Below are positions 45,120 to 54,211 of a DNA stretch of 64,000 bases, in pieces. The DNA comes from CAZLHO01 sp964559455 (lineage in GTDB: Bacteria; Krumholzibacteriota; Krumholzibacteriia; LZORAL124-64-63): assembly GCA_964559455.1 (NCBI GenBank), contig CAZLHO010000002.1:60633-124632 (forward strand). The letters are read 5' to 3'. How positions within the stretch are numbered: position 1 is the stretch's first letter; each line of letters starts with the position of its first letter. The notes below the pieces were generated by a model. The model made no database searches. It saw nothing but the letters and a program-made list of their open reading frames with translations, and was not told where the DNA came from. Made by a program: the position numbers and the translations under genes.

Positions 45120-45359
45120 ATGAGCTCGATTCAGGAAAAGGTCTACGAGATCATCGAGCGGAAGCTCTCCGTGAACCCGGAGCAGATCACCCCCGAGGCC
45201 TCGTTCACCGACGACCTGGGCGCCGATTCCCTGGACACCGTGGAACTGGTCATGGACCTCGAAGAGGTCTTCAACATCACGATCCCCGAAGAGGACCAGG
45301 AGAAGCTGCGCACGGTGCAGGACGCGATCGATTATCTCGAGGCTCACATCGAGCAGTAG
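45120..45359 (+). CDS. acpP: Acyl carrier protein
   Basis: 79 residues, acidic. S37 in LGADSLD receives the 4'-phosphopantetheine arm. AAGGAGGG precedes ATG 45120. It carries the growing acyl chain in fatty-acid synthesis and feeds PlsX and LpxL. Confidence 0.97.
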   Translation: MSSIQEKVYEIIERKLSVNPEQITPEASFTDDLGADSLDTVELVMDLEEVFNITIPEEDQEKLRTVQDAIDYLEAHIEQ

Positions 45360-45388
45360 ATCCGCTCGTTCGTTCCTGACGATCCGGT

Positions 45389-45411
45389 CCCCCGGGGTCT
45401 CGCCCCGGGGG
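45389..45411 (+). other. Intra-operon hairpin between acpP and fabF
   Basis: CCCCCGGGG (45389-45397), loop TCTCG, CCCCGGGGG (45403-45411): a 9-bp perfect stem without a T run. It may lower read-through into fabF or protect the abundant acpP message; a full terminator is unlikely. Confidence 0.45.
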
Positions 45412-45442
45412 GCCGCCGACATTTAGATACCGGAGGCAGATG

Positions 45443-46678
45443 ATGGATCACCGCAGGGTTGTGATCACCGGGATCGGGATGGTCTCGGCAGTCGGCAAGG
45501 ACCGCGAGAGCACGTGGGAGGGACTGCTTGCCGGCCGGCAGGGAGTGGCTCCGATCACCGCCTTCGACACGGAGGGATTCCGGTCGGACTTCGCCGCCGA
45601 GGTGCGGGATTTCGCGCCCGAATCGGTCATGGACCCCAAGGAGGTCCGCAAGGCGGACCGCTACGCCCAGCTTGCGATCGTCGCCGCCGACGAGGCCATG
45701 CGCCAGTCGGATCCCGGCGATGTCGATCCCCTGCGCGCCGGCGTGGTCCTGGGCTCGGGCATCGGCGGCATGCTGACCTTCGAGGAGCAGCATTCGCGGC
45801 TGGTCGAGCGCGGCCCGACCCGCGTCTCGCCGATGTTCATTCCGATGATGATCGCGGACATGGCCGCGGGACTGGTCTCGATCCGCTATCACTACCAGGG
45901 GCCGAACTATGCGACGGTCTCGGCCTGCGCCTCGTCGGGCCACGCCCTGGGGCTTTCCTACCGGCACATCGTCGCCGGCGACGCCGACGTGATGATCAGC
46001 GGCGGCTCCGAGGCCGCCGTCTGCCCGATGGCCCTCTCCGGCTTCAACTCGATGAAGGCGCTGTCCACGCGCAACGATGATCCGGCCACCGCCAGCCGTC
46101 CCTTCGACGCCGAGCGCGACGGCTTCGTCCTGGGCGAGGGCGCCGGCGTGCTGGTGCTCGAGGAACTCGAACGCGCGCGGGCCCGCGGGGCCGAGATCAT
46201 CGCCGAGGTCGTGGGCTACGGCATGACCGCCGACGCTTATCATATGACCCAGCCCGACAACGAGGGCACCGGCGCCCGCAACTGCATGCGCCTGGCGATC
46301 GAGCACGCCGGCATCGCTCCCGAGGCGATCGGCTACATCAACGCCCACGGCACTTCGACGCCCTTCAACGACAAGATCGAGACCAAGGCGATCAAGGATC
46401 TCTTCGGCGACCACGCCCGGCGACTGGCCGTCAGTTCGACCAAATCGATGACCGGCCATCTCCTGGGCGGCGCCGGCGGCCTGGAGGCCGGCGTGACGGC
46501 GCTCGCGCTGAAGCACGGCGCGCTGCCGCCGACCATGAACCTCCACAACCCGGACCCGGAATGCGACCTGCACTATTGCGCGAACCAGGCCGAGGAGCGG
46601 GACGTGGAGTACGCCTTGTCGAATTCCTTCGGCTTCGGCGGCCACAACGTCAGCCTCTGCCTCAAGGCCTGGCGGTAG
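45443..46678 (+). CDS. fabF: 3-oxoacyl-ACP synthase II
   Basis: 411 residues. Condenses malonyl-ACP with acyl-ACP. The active cysteine is C162 in SACASSGHA; catalytic histidines lie in INAHGTSTPFND and TGHLLGGAGG. ATG 45443 is 6 nt after GGAGG (45432-45436), ATG 45440 only 3 nt, so 45443 is preferred. The last fab gene in the operon, followed by rnc. Confidence 0.95.
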   Translation: MDHRRVVITGIGMVSAVGKDRESTWEGLLAGRQGVAPITAFDTEGFRSDFAAEVRDFAPESVMDPKEVRKADRYAQLAIVAADEAMRQSDPGDVDPLRAGVVLGSGIGGMLTFEEQHSRLVERGPTRVSPMFIPMMIADMAAGLVSIRYHYQGPNYATVSACASSGHALGLSYRHIVAGDADVMISGGSEAAVCPMALSGFNSMKALSTRNDDPATASRPFDAERDGFVLGEGAGVLVLEELERARARGAEIIAEVVGYGMTADAYHMTQPDNEGTGARNCMRLAIEHAGIAPEAIGYINAHGTSTPFNDKIETKAIKDLFGDHARRLAVSSTKSMTGHLLGGAGGLEAGVTALALKHGALPPTMNLHNPDPECDLHYCANQAEERDVEYALSNSFGFGGHNVSLCLKAWR

Positions 46679-46706
46679 CGAAGATGGGGGGGGGCGGTCC
46701 GGCGTC

Positions 46707-47510
46707 ATGAGCATGCGACAGCGCATCCGCAAGTGGATCGGTGTGGCCCGGCGCGTCGACGGCGAGGTTGCGTCGAACGACGTGGCCGACCAGACCGTGG
46801 ACGTGGCTGCGATCGAGGCCAAGCTGGGCTACGATTTCGACGACCCGACCCTGCTCGGCCAGGCGCTCATCCACCGCTCGCATACGCATGTCGCCGGCGT
46901 CCATCGCCGCGAATCGAACGAACGTCTGGAATTCCTCGGCGACGCCGTGCTCGAACTCGTCGTCAACGAGTACCTCTACCGTCTCTATCCCTCCGCCGAG
47001 GAAGGCGAACTCACCCAGCTCAAGTCGCAACTCGTCTGCGGTACCAGCCTCTCCGGGGTCGCCTCCGGCCTCGATATCGGCGCCCACATCCTGATGAGCC
47101 GGGGCGAGGCCGCCACCGGGGGCCGCCAGCGTTCGAGCATCCTGGCCGATACGGTCGAGGCGATCATCGGTGCCGTCTACCTCGACGGCGGGCTCGATGC
47201 GGCGCGTCAGGTCATCCGACGCTGGGTCCTGAGCGAGGCCGACCGTCTGGCCGACGACGAGGCCCTGGTCAACCACAAGAGCCGCCTGCAGGAGGTGATC
47301 CAGGCCCGCTTCAAGGCGCCGCCCCGCTATCGCGTGCGCGGAGTCGAGGGGCCGGACCACGATCGGATCTTCACGATCGAAGTGATGTTCCAGGGCAGGA
47401 TCCTGGGGGCGGGGGTCGGCCCCAACAAGAAGATGGCCGAACAGGTCGCCGCCGGAGACGCCCTGGCCCGTCTCGAGGCGGATCCCGACATCCTGGACAG
47501 GGAGCTGTGA
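46707..47510 (+). CDS. rnc: Ribonuclease III
   Basis: 267 residues. Signature NERLEFLGDAV (71-81) with the metal-binding Glu and Asp; second metal site in ADTVEAIIGAVYLD; C-terminal double-strand RNA-binding domain (HKSRLQEVIQARF to AEQVAAGDAL). An N-terminal extension of about 30 residues is rich in basic residues. It cuts double-stranded RNA in rRNA and mRNA processing. The fabF-rnc order is widely conserved. Confidence 0.95.
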   Translation: MSMRQRIRKWIGVARRVDGEVASNDVADQTVDVAAIEAKLGYDFDDPTLLGQALIHRSHTHVAGVHRRESNERLEFLGDAVLELVVNEYLYRLYPSAEEGELTQLKSQLVCGTSLSGVASGLDIGAHILMSRGEAATGGRQRSSILADTVEAIIGAVYLDGGLDAARQVIRRWVLSEADRLADDEALVNHKSRLQEVIQARFKAPPRYRVRGVEGPDHDRIFTIEVMFQGRILGAGVGPNKKMAEQVAAGDALARLEADPDILDREL

Positions 47511-47525
47511 CCGCCTTCCGGCGGT
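47510..47525 (+). other. Hairpin between rnc and TPR gene
   Basis: ACCGCC (47510-47515), loop TTCC, GGCGGT (47520-47525), starting at the rnc stop codon. A 6-bp stem, no T run. RNase III autoregulates some of its own messages by cleaving stems, but this one is probably too short. Confidence 0.3.
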
Positions 47526-47543
47526 GACGCCCGGAAGGACAGC

Positions 47544-49361
47544 ATGTACAAGCCTCGACTCTGCGCGCACCGTCACGCCGGAGGCCTTTCCCGGCTGGGT
47601 TTCTGCGTCCTCCTGCTGACCCTGTTGCCGGCCCTGGCTACCCGGGCCGCGCCGTCCCCGCCTGCGACGCCCGTCGCCGCGGACACCGTTTCGGTCGACG
47701 ACGATCCGATGCACCACGGCGCCGGCACCAGCTACATGGTGGGCCGCAGCCTGCTCGACGGCGGCGACGCCGAATCCGCGTTGCCCTATCTGGGGCAGGC
47801 CTACCGTCTCGAACCCGGGATCCCCGAGTTCGGCGAGGCCTTCATCGAGGCCCTGCTGCGCCAGGGCTACGGCAGCGAGGCGCTGCGGGTCAACCGCGAG
47901 CTCCTGGCCGCGCGTCCGGGGGATTTCGGCCTGGGCGAGCGTCAGGTCTTCATCCTGACCGGACTCGAACTGCATGACGAGGCCCTGGCTGCCCTGGCCG
48001 CCCTGCGCGTCGCCCATCCCGATTCCAGCCAGCTCATCCTGCTCCAGGCCGAAGTGCAGTCCCGGGCCCGCCGCGGCGACGACGCGCTGTCCAGCTATCG
48101 GGAGGCCCTGGAGCTGCGTCCCCAAGACCGGGAGGACATCTACCTGGCGATGTGCCGACTCGCCGCCCGGGCCGACCGGGGCGAGCTGCTGGCCGCGCTT
48201 TGGGGGGAGGCGCTGACGGCCCTGCCCGGCTCCCGGATGATCCGCCTCGGAGCGCTGCAGCATCTCGTCGAGGCCGGCCGCTTCGAGCGGGCCGTCACCG
48301 TGGCCGCGGCCGGCGATTCGTTGCGCGCGTCGGGGGACGACCCGGAGGCCGCCGGTCTCGCCTGGAACCAGCTGCTCGCCGAGCTCCTGGAGCGCGCCGG
48401 CCGCTACGCGCTGGGGGCCGAGCTGCTGCGCTCCGATGCCGGATCCGGCGGGCTGGACCGCGACGGCACGTTGCTGCTGGCGCGACTGGAGGCCGGCGCC
48501 GGCGACCAGGTCGCCGCGATCCTCGCCCTGCGTTCGGCCGCTTCCCGCTGGCCGGACGATCCTCTCGTGAGACTGGATCTGGGCCGGCTCCTGGCCGACA
48601 CCGGGGACCTGGGCGGCGGCGAGGCCGAGCTGCGGCGGGCCTTGGCACTGGCGCCCAACCAGCCGGCGATCCCCCTGGCCCTGATCTCGATCCTGCTGCG
48701 GCGCCATCCGGACGAGTTGCAGCCCGGGGGCGGCGCGCCCCTGACGGCCCTGCACGAGGAAGTGGCCGCTCTCGCCGCCGACGCCGCGATCATGCTCGGC
48801 GACGATTATCCCCGAAGCAACATGCTGCTGGGCTTCGCCTTCCACGCCGCCGGCCGGCTGGAAGAGGCGGGCGAACAGTACAAGATCGCGACGCGGGAGC
48901 CCGCCTTGGAGCGCGACGCCATGCTCAGCCTCTCCTTCGTCTACGAGGAGATGCGCGACGTTGACCGGTTGCTGGGCGTGCTCGAGCTCCTGCTGTCCGC
49001 GCATCCCGACGACGCCGAGATCCAGAACGCGATGGGCTACGCCCTGGCCGACGCCGACCGCGAACTGCCCCGGGCGGAGACCCTGATCCGGAAGGCCCTG
49101 GCCCAGGAGCCCGAGAGCGGGGCCTATCTGGATTCCCTGGGTTGGGTCCTCTACCGCCGCGGGGATTTCGAGGGCGCCTTCGACCAGATGGTCGCCGCGG
49201 TGAACGCCCGTCCCGAGGATCCGGTGATCCTGGAGCACATGGGGCGCGTCCTGTTGGCCCTGGGCCGGACCGAGCGGGCGCTGACGGTCCTGCGCCGCGC
49301 GCGGGACGTCGGCAACGACGGCCTCGACGACCTGATCGCCGAACTGGAGGGCGGGCCGTGA
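47544..49361 (+). CDS. Secreted TPR-repeat protein
   Basis: 605 residues. Signal peptide (LGFCVLLLTLLPALATRAAPS), then tetratricopeptide repeats over most of the chain; clear units are YMVGRSLLDGGDAESALPYLGQA, MLLGFAFHAAGRLEEAGEQY and the C-terminal YLDSLGWVLYRRGDFEGAFDQM. TPR arrays bind partner proteins, so a periplasmic scaffold role is likely. CGGAAGGA lies upstream. The next gene overlaps its stop (GTGA). Confidence 0.8.
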   Translation: MYKPRLCAHRHAGGLSRLGFCVLLLTLLPALATRAAPSPPATPVAADTVSVDDDPMHHGAGTSYMVGRSLLDGGDAESALPYLGQAYRLEPGIPEFGEAFIEALLRQGYGSEALRVNRELLAARPGDFGLGERQVFILTGLELHDEALAALAALRVAHPDSSQLILLQAEVQSRARRGDDALSSYREALELRPQDREDIYLAMCRLAARADRGELLAALWGEALTALPGSRMIRLGALQHLVEAGRFERAVTVAAAGDSLRASGDDPEAAGLAWNQLLAELLERAGRYALGAELLRSDAGSGGLDRDGTLLLARLEAGAGDQVAAILALRSAASRWPDDPLVRLDLGRLLADTGDLGGGEAELRRALALAPNQPAIPLALISILLRRHPDELQPGGGAPLTALHEEVAALAADAAIMLGDDYPRSNMLLGFAFHAAGRLEEAGEQYKIATREPALERDAMLSLSFVYEEMRDVDRLLGVLELLLSAHPDDAEIQNAMGYALADADRELPRAETLIRKALAQEPESGAYLDSLGWVLYRRGDFEGAFDQMVAAVNARPEDPVILEHMGRVLLALGRTERALTVLRRARDVGNDGLDDLIAELEGGP

Positions 49362-50191
49362 TCCGCGCCCGCGGCCGCACGCTTCCGGCCGCGGCCGGGG
49401 GCCTCCTGGTGCTGCTCGTCCTGGCCGGCGGCGCCGCCGCCGCGTCCGTTTCAGACGAGCCGGAAACGGGCCTGCTGCGATTCGCCGGCTGGCGGGCGTC
49501 CTTCATGGGGCGCGAGGAGGCGGGCGCCCTCTGCTGGCTGCGCTCGGCCGAAGACCGCTGGCGTTGCGAGATCCTCGCCCCAGGGGAGGTCGGCGACGAC
49601 CGTTCCCTCCTGCTGGAGCGGGCGGGGGAGGGCTGGACCCTGATCCGCGCCGACGTCGACGTGGCGACCGTCCAGGGCTGGCGTCGTCCCTTCCGGGAGC
49701 TGGATGCGCGCGTCGCCGGCGCCGTCGGCTCCGTCCTCGCCGCGCTCGACGACCCGGGGTTCACGCCCGACGTCGGCTGCGTCGCTCGCCATGCCGGAGA
49801 TGCTGCGGCGCGGATTCCCGCGGGCGGTCGCCCGGCCTGGTTCGCCGCCGCCCGGAAGGCCGTTCCGGACGACGTCTTCCGCATCGACCTGCCCCTGCTG
49901 CGCGCCGTCGGCGCCGACAGCCTCGCAGCGGCCGCGGTCGGAGACGATCGGGCGCGGTCGATGGTGCGGTCCGCGCTCGAGTCCCGCGCCCGGGGCCGGG
50001 GCGCTCCCGTCGAGACCTGGACCTGCGCCCGGCTGGTGAACGACGGCGGCGCGCCGCGCCTGAGGCTGAGTTCTTCCCGGCGGCCCGGCAGCCTGGTCCT
50101 CGAATTGCGGGGGACCCTGCCGGTGGCCTATCATCCCGATGATGTCTTTCTGCCCCTCTGGCCTCTGGCCGAGGTGCTCGAATTTCGTTGA
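49358..50191 (+). CDS. Secreted protein of unknown function
   Basis: 277 residues from GTG 49358, overlapping the TPR gene stop. Signal peptide LPAAAGGLLVLLVLAGGAAAASV. I do not recognise a family. The mature part is mostly beta-prone with LRFAGWRASFMGREEAG near its start and LVLELRGTLPVAYHPDDVFLPLW at the end. The layout (outer-membrane lipid-binding LolA-like folds are comparable in size) is not conclusive. Coupling with the TPR gene suggests that the products work together in the envelope. Confidence 0.55.
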   Translation: MIRARGRTLPAAAGGLLVLLVLAGGAAAASVSDEPETGLLRFAGWRASFMGREEAGALCWLRSAEDRWRCEILAPGEVGDDRSLLLERAGEGWTLIRADVDVATVQGWRRPFRELDARVAGAVGSVLAALDDPGFTPDVGCVARHAGDAAARIPAGGRPAWFAAARKAVPDDVFRIDLPLLRAVGADSLAAAAVGDDRARSMVRSALESRARGRGAPVETWTCARLVNDGGAPRLRLSSSRRPGSLVLELRGTLPVAYHPDDVFLPLWPLAEVLEFR

Positions 50192-50260
50192 CCCTCCGGG
50201 AACTTCCCCGCCCATCGCGTGTTGATCCACGGGCAGTCGGAAGCATCTGGAGGAGCGAGG

Positions 50261-50956
50261 ATGAACACCTTGAGCATGGATCGCCGTCCGGACTCGCCGC
50301 CGCCGCGTGCCCACGATCTGGCCGGGATGCGCGACGAGGACCTGATCGTCCTGGTCCAGCAGGGCCAGCGGCGTCCCTTCGACGAGTTGGTCCGCCGCTA
50401 CAAGGGCCGCCTTTTCAGCTTCATCCTGCGCATGGTGGCCGACCCGGTCGAGGCGGAGGAGCTGGCCCAGGACACCCTGATCCGCGCCTACATCCACGCG
50501 GACAAGTATCGCGAGATCGCCCGCTTCTCGACCTGGCTCTTCACGATCGCCACCAATCTGGTGCGCAACCGCGTCCGCCGCATCAAGAGACAGCCACGGA
50601 TGCTCAGTCTCGATCCGGCGCCGCAGGACGACGACGTGGCGCCGCTCGATCCCCCCGATCGCCTCGCCGACCCGACGCGAGGCCTCGAGGGGCGCGAACT
50701 GGGCGAGCTGATCGCCAAGGCCACCAGCCAGATCCCCGAGAAGTACCGGATCCCTTTCCTGCTGCGGGAGGTCGAGGAGCTGACCTACGAGGAGATCCAG
50801 ATGGTGACCGGGCTCAAGCTGGGCACGGTGCGGTCGCGGATCAACCGGGCCCGCACCCGCTTCCGGAAACTGATCAAGCCGCTGCTGCGCAACGAGTCGC
50901 TGCTGCCGCAGCTGGAAGCGCTCGAGGCCAGGATGGCCGAGACCGACGACGAGTGA
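50261..50956 (+). CDS. ECF (RpoE-type) RNA polymerase sigma factor
   Basis: 231 residues. Region 2 spans about 40-105 (FDELVRRYKGRLFSFILRMV, EELAQDTLIRAY, FSTWLFTIATNLVRNRVRR), region 4 about 165-215 (IPFLLREVEELTYEEIQMVTGLKLGTVRSRINRAR). A 30-residue N-terminal extension and a C-terminal tail are longer than usual. GGAGGAG is about 5 nt before ATG 50261. It is followed 34 bp later by a zinc anti-sigma factor gene, so the pair likely controls an envelope-stress regulon. Confidence 0.93.
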   Translation: MNTLSMDRRPDSPPPRAHDLAGMRDEDLIVLVQQGQRRPFDELVRRYKGRLFSFILRMVADPVEAEELAQDTLIRAYIHADKYREIARFSTWLFTIATNLVRNRVRRIKRQPRMLSLDPAPQDDDVAPLDPPDRLADPTRGLEGRELGELIAKATSQIPEKYRIPFLLREVEELTYEEIQMVTGLKLGTVRSRINRARTRFRKLIKPLLRNESLLPQLEALEARMAETDDE

Positions 50957-50990
50957 CAACCGAGGGAACGATTTCGCGGAGGGCACCCTG

Positions 50991-51770
50991 ATGTTCTGCT
51001 ACAAGTCTCGCCAGTGGATCAGCCAGGCCGAGGATGGACTCCTGCCGGCCGATCGCATCGTGGCTCTGGAGAAGCACCTCGCCCGTTGTCCCGAGTGCCG
51101 CGCCCACCGCGACGAGCTGGCGCAGGCCCGGCGTCTGCTGCGCGCCACCGCGCCCGAGCTTCCCGACAATTTCGAATGGAAGCTGCAGTTGCGCCTGAAC
51201 CGCACCCTGCAGGAGAACGCCGCCGCCGCCGCCGTGCCCTGGGAGGACGCCGCGCCCCGCGGCGCCGCGGGCTGGTTGCGCTCCTTCGCCTTTTCCGCCG
51301 TCACCGGAGCGGCCCTGACCGCGGCCCTGGCCGTCTTCGTCCTGCCCGCCCTGCGCGAGGCCGGGCCCTCCGTCGGCCGACCGGGCGGAGAGACCGCGTC
51401 CGTCGTCCAACCTCGGGCCGATGCCGGCGACCCGCTCGCCGCCTTCCTCCAGGAGCCCGCATCGGGCTCGGTCGGCCGCACGGCCGGGGACACCGACCGT
51501 CGTCCGCTGCTGCCCGCCGCCGGATCCGCTTTCGGCTGGGGCGGCGGCGAACGCAACGGCCGGCCCGTGACCCTCTTCGGATCCTCGCGCCCCTCGTTCT
51601 CGGTCCCCGAGCGCAGCCTGGGCGACATCGAGGCGATCGCCCGGCTCAGCCAGCAGAACGCCCGTCTGCGCGCCGCCCTGGACCAGGCCCGTCGCGACAA
51701 CATCGCGCTCCAGTCGTTGCTTGAGGACCGAAAGTCTGCTTTACTGGACAGCAGTTCCCGGCGTCAGTGA
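50991..51770 (+). CDS. Zinc-binding membrane anti-sigma factor
   Basis: 259 residues. N-terminal zf-HC2 zinc motif H-x3-C-x2-C in KHLARCPECRAH (about residues 26-37), one transmembrane helix at about 100-120 (FSAVTGAALTAALAVFVL), a Gly/Pro-rich periplasmic linker and a C-terminal coiled coil (IEAIARLSQQNARLRAALDQ). It should hold the ECF sigma factor encoded just upstream inactive until a membrane signal arrives. Confidence 0.87.
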   Translation: MFCYKSRQWISQAEDGLLPADRIVALEKHLARCPECRAHRDELAQARRLLRATAPELPDNFEWKLQLRLNRTLQENAAAAAVPWEDAAPRGAAGWLRSFAFSAVTGAALTAALAVFVLPALREAGPSVGRPGGETASVVQPRADAGDPLAAFLQEPASGSVGRTAGDTDRRPLLPAAGSAFGWGGGERNGRPVTLFGSSRPSFSVPERSLGDIEAIARLSQQNARLRAALDQARRDNIALQSLLEDRKSALLDSSSRRQ

Positions 51771-51796
51771 CCCCACAACCACTCCGTGAGGTGAAC

Positions 51797-52849
51797 ATGA
51801 GCGGACTTCGCCGCGCCGCGCTCGCGTGCGGCGTCCTGTTGGCGTTCCTGCAGTTTTCCGGCTGCAGCGGCGGCTCGACGCGACACGCCATCGTCTCCTC
51901 AGTGGGGCCTTACGGCGACGTCGCCGTGGTGATCTCGGACGACGCCCTGCGCGCCGGGACCCGCGACGTCCTCGACATGATCAATCCCGACGTCTCCTTC
52001 GTCCTGAAATCCGAGAAATATCTCCGCTTCGATTTCTTCCCCGAGCATCGCTGGCAGGACGCGCGGAACTACCGCAACATCATCTATGTCGTGCGCTGGG
52101 GCGACGGCGGCGGCCTGCAGCGCGAGGTCGAGTCGCTGCTCTCCGACCAGACGCAGCAGCAGATGACCCGGGGCGCCGGCGGCCTCGTCTATCTCGACGA
52201 TCCCTACTTCAAGAACCAGCTGCTCTTCGTCGCCATCTCGTCCGATCGCAACAGCCTGATCAGCGTGCTCAACGGTCGGAAGGAATACATCGCGGAGATG
52301 CTGCGGGAACGGAGCATCGCGCGGATGATCGACGACCACCGTCACCAGGGGCTGCTGCCCGGCAACGTGGCGAGCCTCTGGCGGGAGCATGCCTTCAGCC
52401 TCGAGATCCCCGCCACCTACCGGCCCAACCAGGACCGGCCCCGCGGCTTCGACGGGCTGGAGTGGATCCGCAACGATCCCACCCGGGGCATCAGCGTGGC
52501 CTGGCGCGCGTCCGACGACCCTGCGGCCGCGCTCGGAGACCGGGAGTTCCTGCAACGGTTGCGCGAGGATCTGGGCCGGGAGCTGCACGGCGAGGAACTG
52601 CACCCCGAATCCTTCGCCTGGAGCGAGGAGACCGTGGCCGGCCTGCCGGCCGTGAAGCTGACCGGGGCCTGGAGCAGTCGGCGGGTGACCGCGGGCGGTC
52701 CCTTCTGGAGCTATTTCGTGGCCGACGCCCGGCGCGGCCGGGTCCTCTGCCTGGACCTGCTGGTCTATGCGCCGGATCGTCCCAAGATGGACTACTTCCG
52801 CCGGATGCGCGCCATCCTGGGCACCCTCTCCCTGGAGCCACCCCGCTAG
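51797..52849 (+). CDS. DUF4837-like lipoprotein
   Basis: 350 residues. The N terminus has a lipobox LQFSGC (Cys about 23). The mature protein contains VVISDDALRAGTRDV, FDFFPEHRWQDARNYRNII and FSLEIPATYRP, which fit DUF4837, a family of unknown function common in Bacteroidota and relatives. ATG 51797 has GTGAGG about 6 nt upstream. It follows the anti-sigma gene and precedes nfeD, so it may be part of the envelope-stress unit. The family call is tentative. Confidence 0.65.
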   Translation: MSGLRRAALACGVLLAFLQFSGCSGGSTRHAIVSSVGPYGDVAVVISDDALRAGTRDVLDMINPDVSFVLKSEKYLRFDFFPEHRWQDARNYRNIIYVVRWGDGGGLQREVESLLSDQTQQQMTRGAGGLVYLDDPYFKNQLLFVAISSDRNSLISVLNGRKEYIAEMLRERSIARMIDDHRHQGLLPGNVASLWREHAFSLEIPATYRPNQDRPRGFDGLEWIRNDPTRGISVAWRASDDPAAALGDREFLQRLREDLGRELHGEELHPESFAWSEETVAGLPAVKLTGAWSSRRVTAGGPFWSYFVADARRGRVLCLDLLVYAPDRPKMDYFRRMRAILGTLSLEPPR

Positions 52850-52864
52850 TCCGAGGAGGCCGAC

Positions 52865-54211
52865 ATGAAACGCCGCAGCTCGAGTCGCCCGGTTCGTCGT
52901 CCTTCATGGATCGCGATCCTGACCGTGCTCGTCGTCGCTTCGGCCGGCGTCGCCGCCCAGGCCGGGGAGGTCCTGCTCCTGGACTGGGAGGGGGCCATCG
53001 GGCCCGTGTCCGCCGAGTACCTGCGCGACGGCCTCGCCGAGGCCGCCGACGCCGGCGCCGAACTCCTGGTCTTCCGGATGGACACGCCCGGCGGCCTGGA
53101 CACGGCGATGCGCGAGATGATCCGCGACATCATGGCCTCGCCGGTGCCGGTCGCCGTCTATGTGGCGCCCGAAGGAGCCAGGGCCGCCTCGGCGGGGGTC
53201 TTCCTGATCACCGCGGCCCACGTCGCCGCCATGGCGCCGGCCACCAACGTCGGCGCCGCCCATCCGGTCGGGGTGGGGGGGAAGCTGGACGAGACGATGG
53301 CCGAGAAGGTGGCCAACGACGCCGCGGCCTACCTGCGCAGCCTCGCCGCCCAGCGCGGCCGCAACCAGGAGTGGAGCGAGCGGGTCGTCCACCGCAGCGT
53401 CTCGGTGGCCGCCGATTCGGCCCTCGCCCTGGGCGTGATCGATCACGTGGCCGCCGACCTGGACGACCTGCTGGAGCAGTGCGACGGCCGGGTCGTGACG
53501 ACCGCCGCGGGGGAAAGGACGCTGCAGACCGCCGGGGCCGCGGTCGTCGTGCGGGATCTGAGCTGGCGGCAGGAGTTCCTGCGCCGGATCACCGATCCCA
53601 ACATCGCCTACATCTTCATGATGCTCGGCGTCTACGGCCTCTTCTTCGAACTGAGCCGGCCGGGCGCCATCGTCCCCGGCGTGGTCGGCGCCATTTGCCT
53701 GCTGCTGGCCCTGCTGGCCTTCCAGGGTCTTCCCGTCAACTACGTCGGGGTGCTCCTGATCCTGGTCGGCATGGTCCTGCTGCTGCTGGAGATCAAGATC
53801 ACCAGCTTCGGCACCCTGGCGATCGGAGGCACCGTGTCGCTGCTGCTGGGATCCCTGCTGCTCTTCGAGAACGCCGGCCCGCTGGCCCGCCTGTCGCTGC
53901 GGGTGGTGCTGCCGGTGGTCATCTTCACTGTGGTCTTCTTCCTGGCGATCGTCGGCATGGCGATGCGCGCGCAGCGCCGCCGGCGCGTGACCGGGATCGA
54001 CGCCCTGGTCGGGGAGGAGGCCGAGGTCCGGGTGGCCGAAGCCGACGGACGCTCGGGCACCGTGGCCGTCTTCGGCGAGCTCTGGCGCTACGCCGCCGAC
54101 GTCCCCTTGCGCCGGGGAGATCGGGTGGTTGTTTCCGGATGCGACGGGCGCCGCGTGATCGTGAAACCCCTGTCCGCGGACGTGGACACAACGACGGAGG
54201 GAAGGACATGA
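52865..54211 (+). CDS. NfeD-type membrane serine protease (NfeD1b)
   Basis: 448 residues. Signal peptide or N-terminal anchor (IAILTVLVVASAGVAAQAG), a ClpP-class serine protease domain with Ser109 in ARAASAGVF and Lys148 in AEKVANDAAA as the probable catalytic dyad, then four to five transmembrane helices (about 240-370) and a C-terminal OB-like NfeD domain (LVGEEAEVRVAEADGRSGTV). Its homologue cleaves the SPFH partner; here the SPFH gene overlaps it by 4 bp (ATGA). Confidence 0.9.
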   Translation: MKRRSSSRPVRRPSWIAILTVLVVASAGVAAQAGEVLLLDWEGAIGPVSAEYLRDGLAEAADAGAELLVFRMDTPGGLDTAMREMIRDIMASPVPVAVYVAPEGARAASAGVFLITAAHVAAMAPATNVGAAHPVGVGGKLDETMAEKVANDAAAYLRSLAAQRGRNQEWSERVVHRSVSVAADSALALGVIDHVAADLDDLLEQCDGRVVTTAAGERTLQTAGAAVVVRDLSWRQEFLRRITDPNIAYIFMMLGVYGLFFELSRPGAIVPGVVGAICLLLALLAFQGLPVNYVGVLLILVGMVLLLLEIKITSFGTLAIGGTVSLLLGSLLLFENAGPLARLSLRVVLPVVIFTVVFFLAIVGMAMRAQRRRRVTGIDALVGEEAEVRVAEADGRSGTVAVFGELWRYAADVPLRRGDRVVVSGCDGRRVIVKPLSADVDTTTEGRT

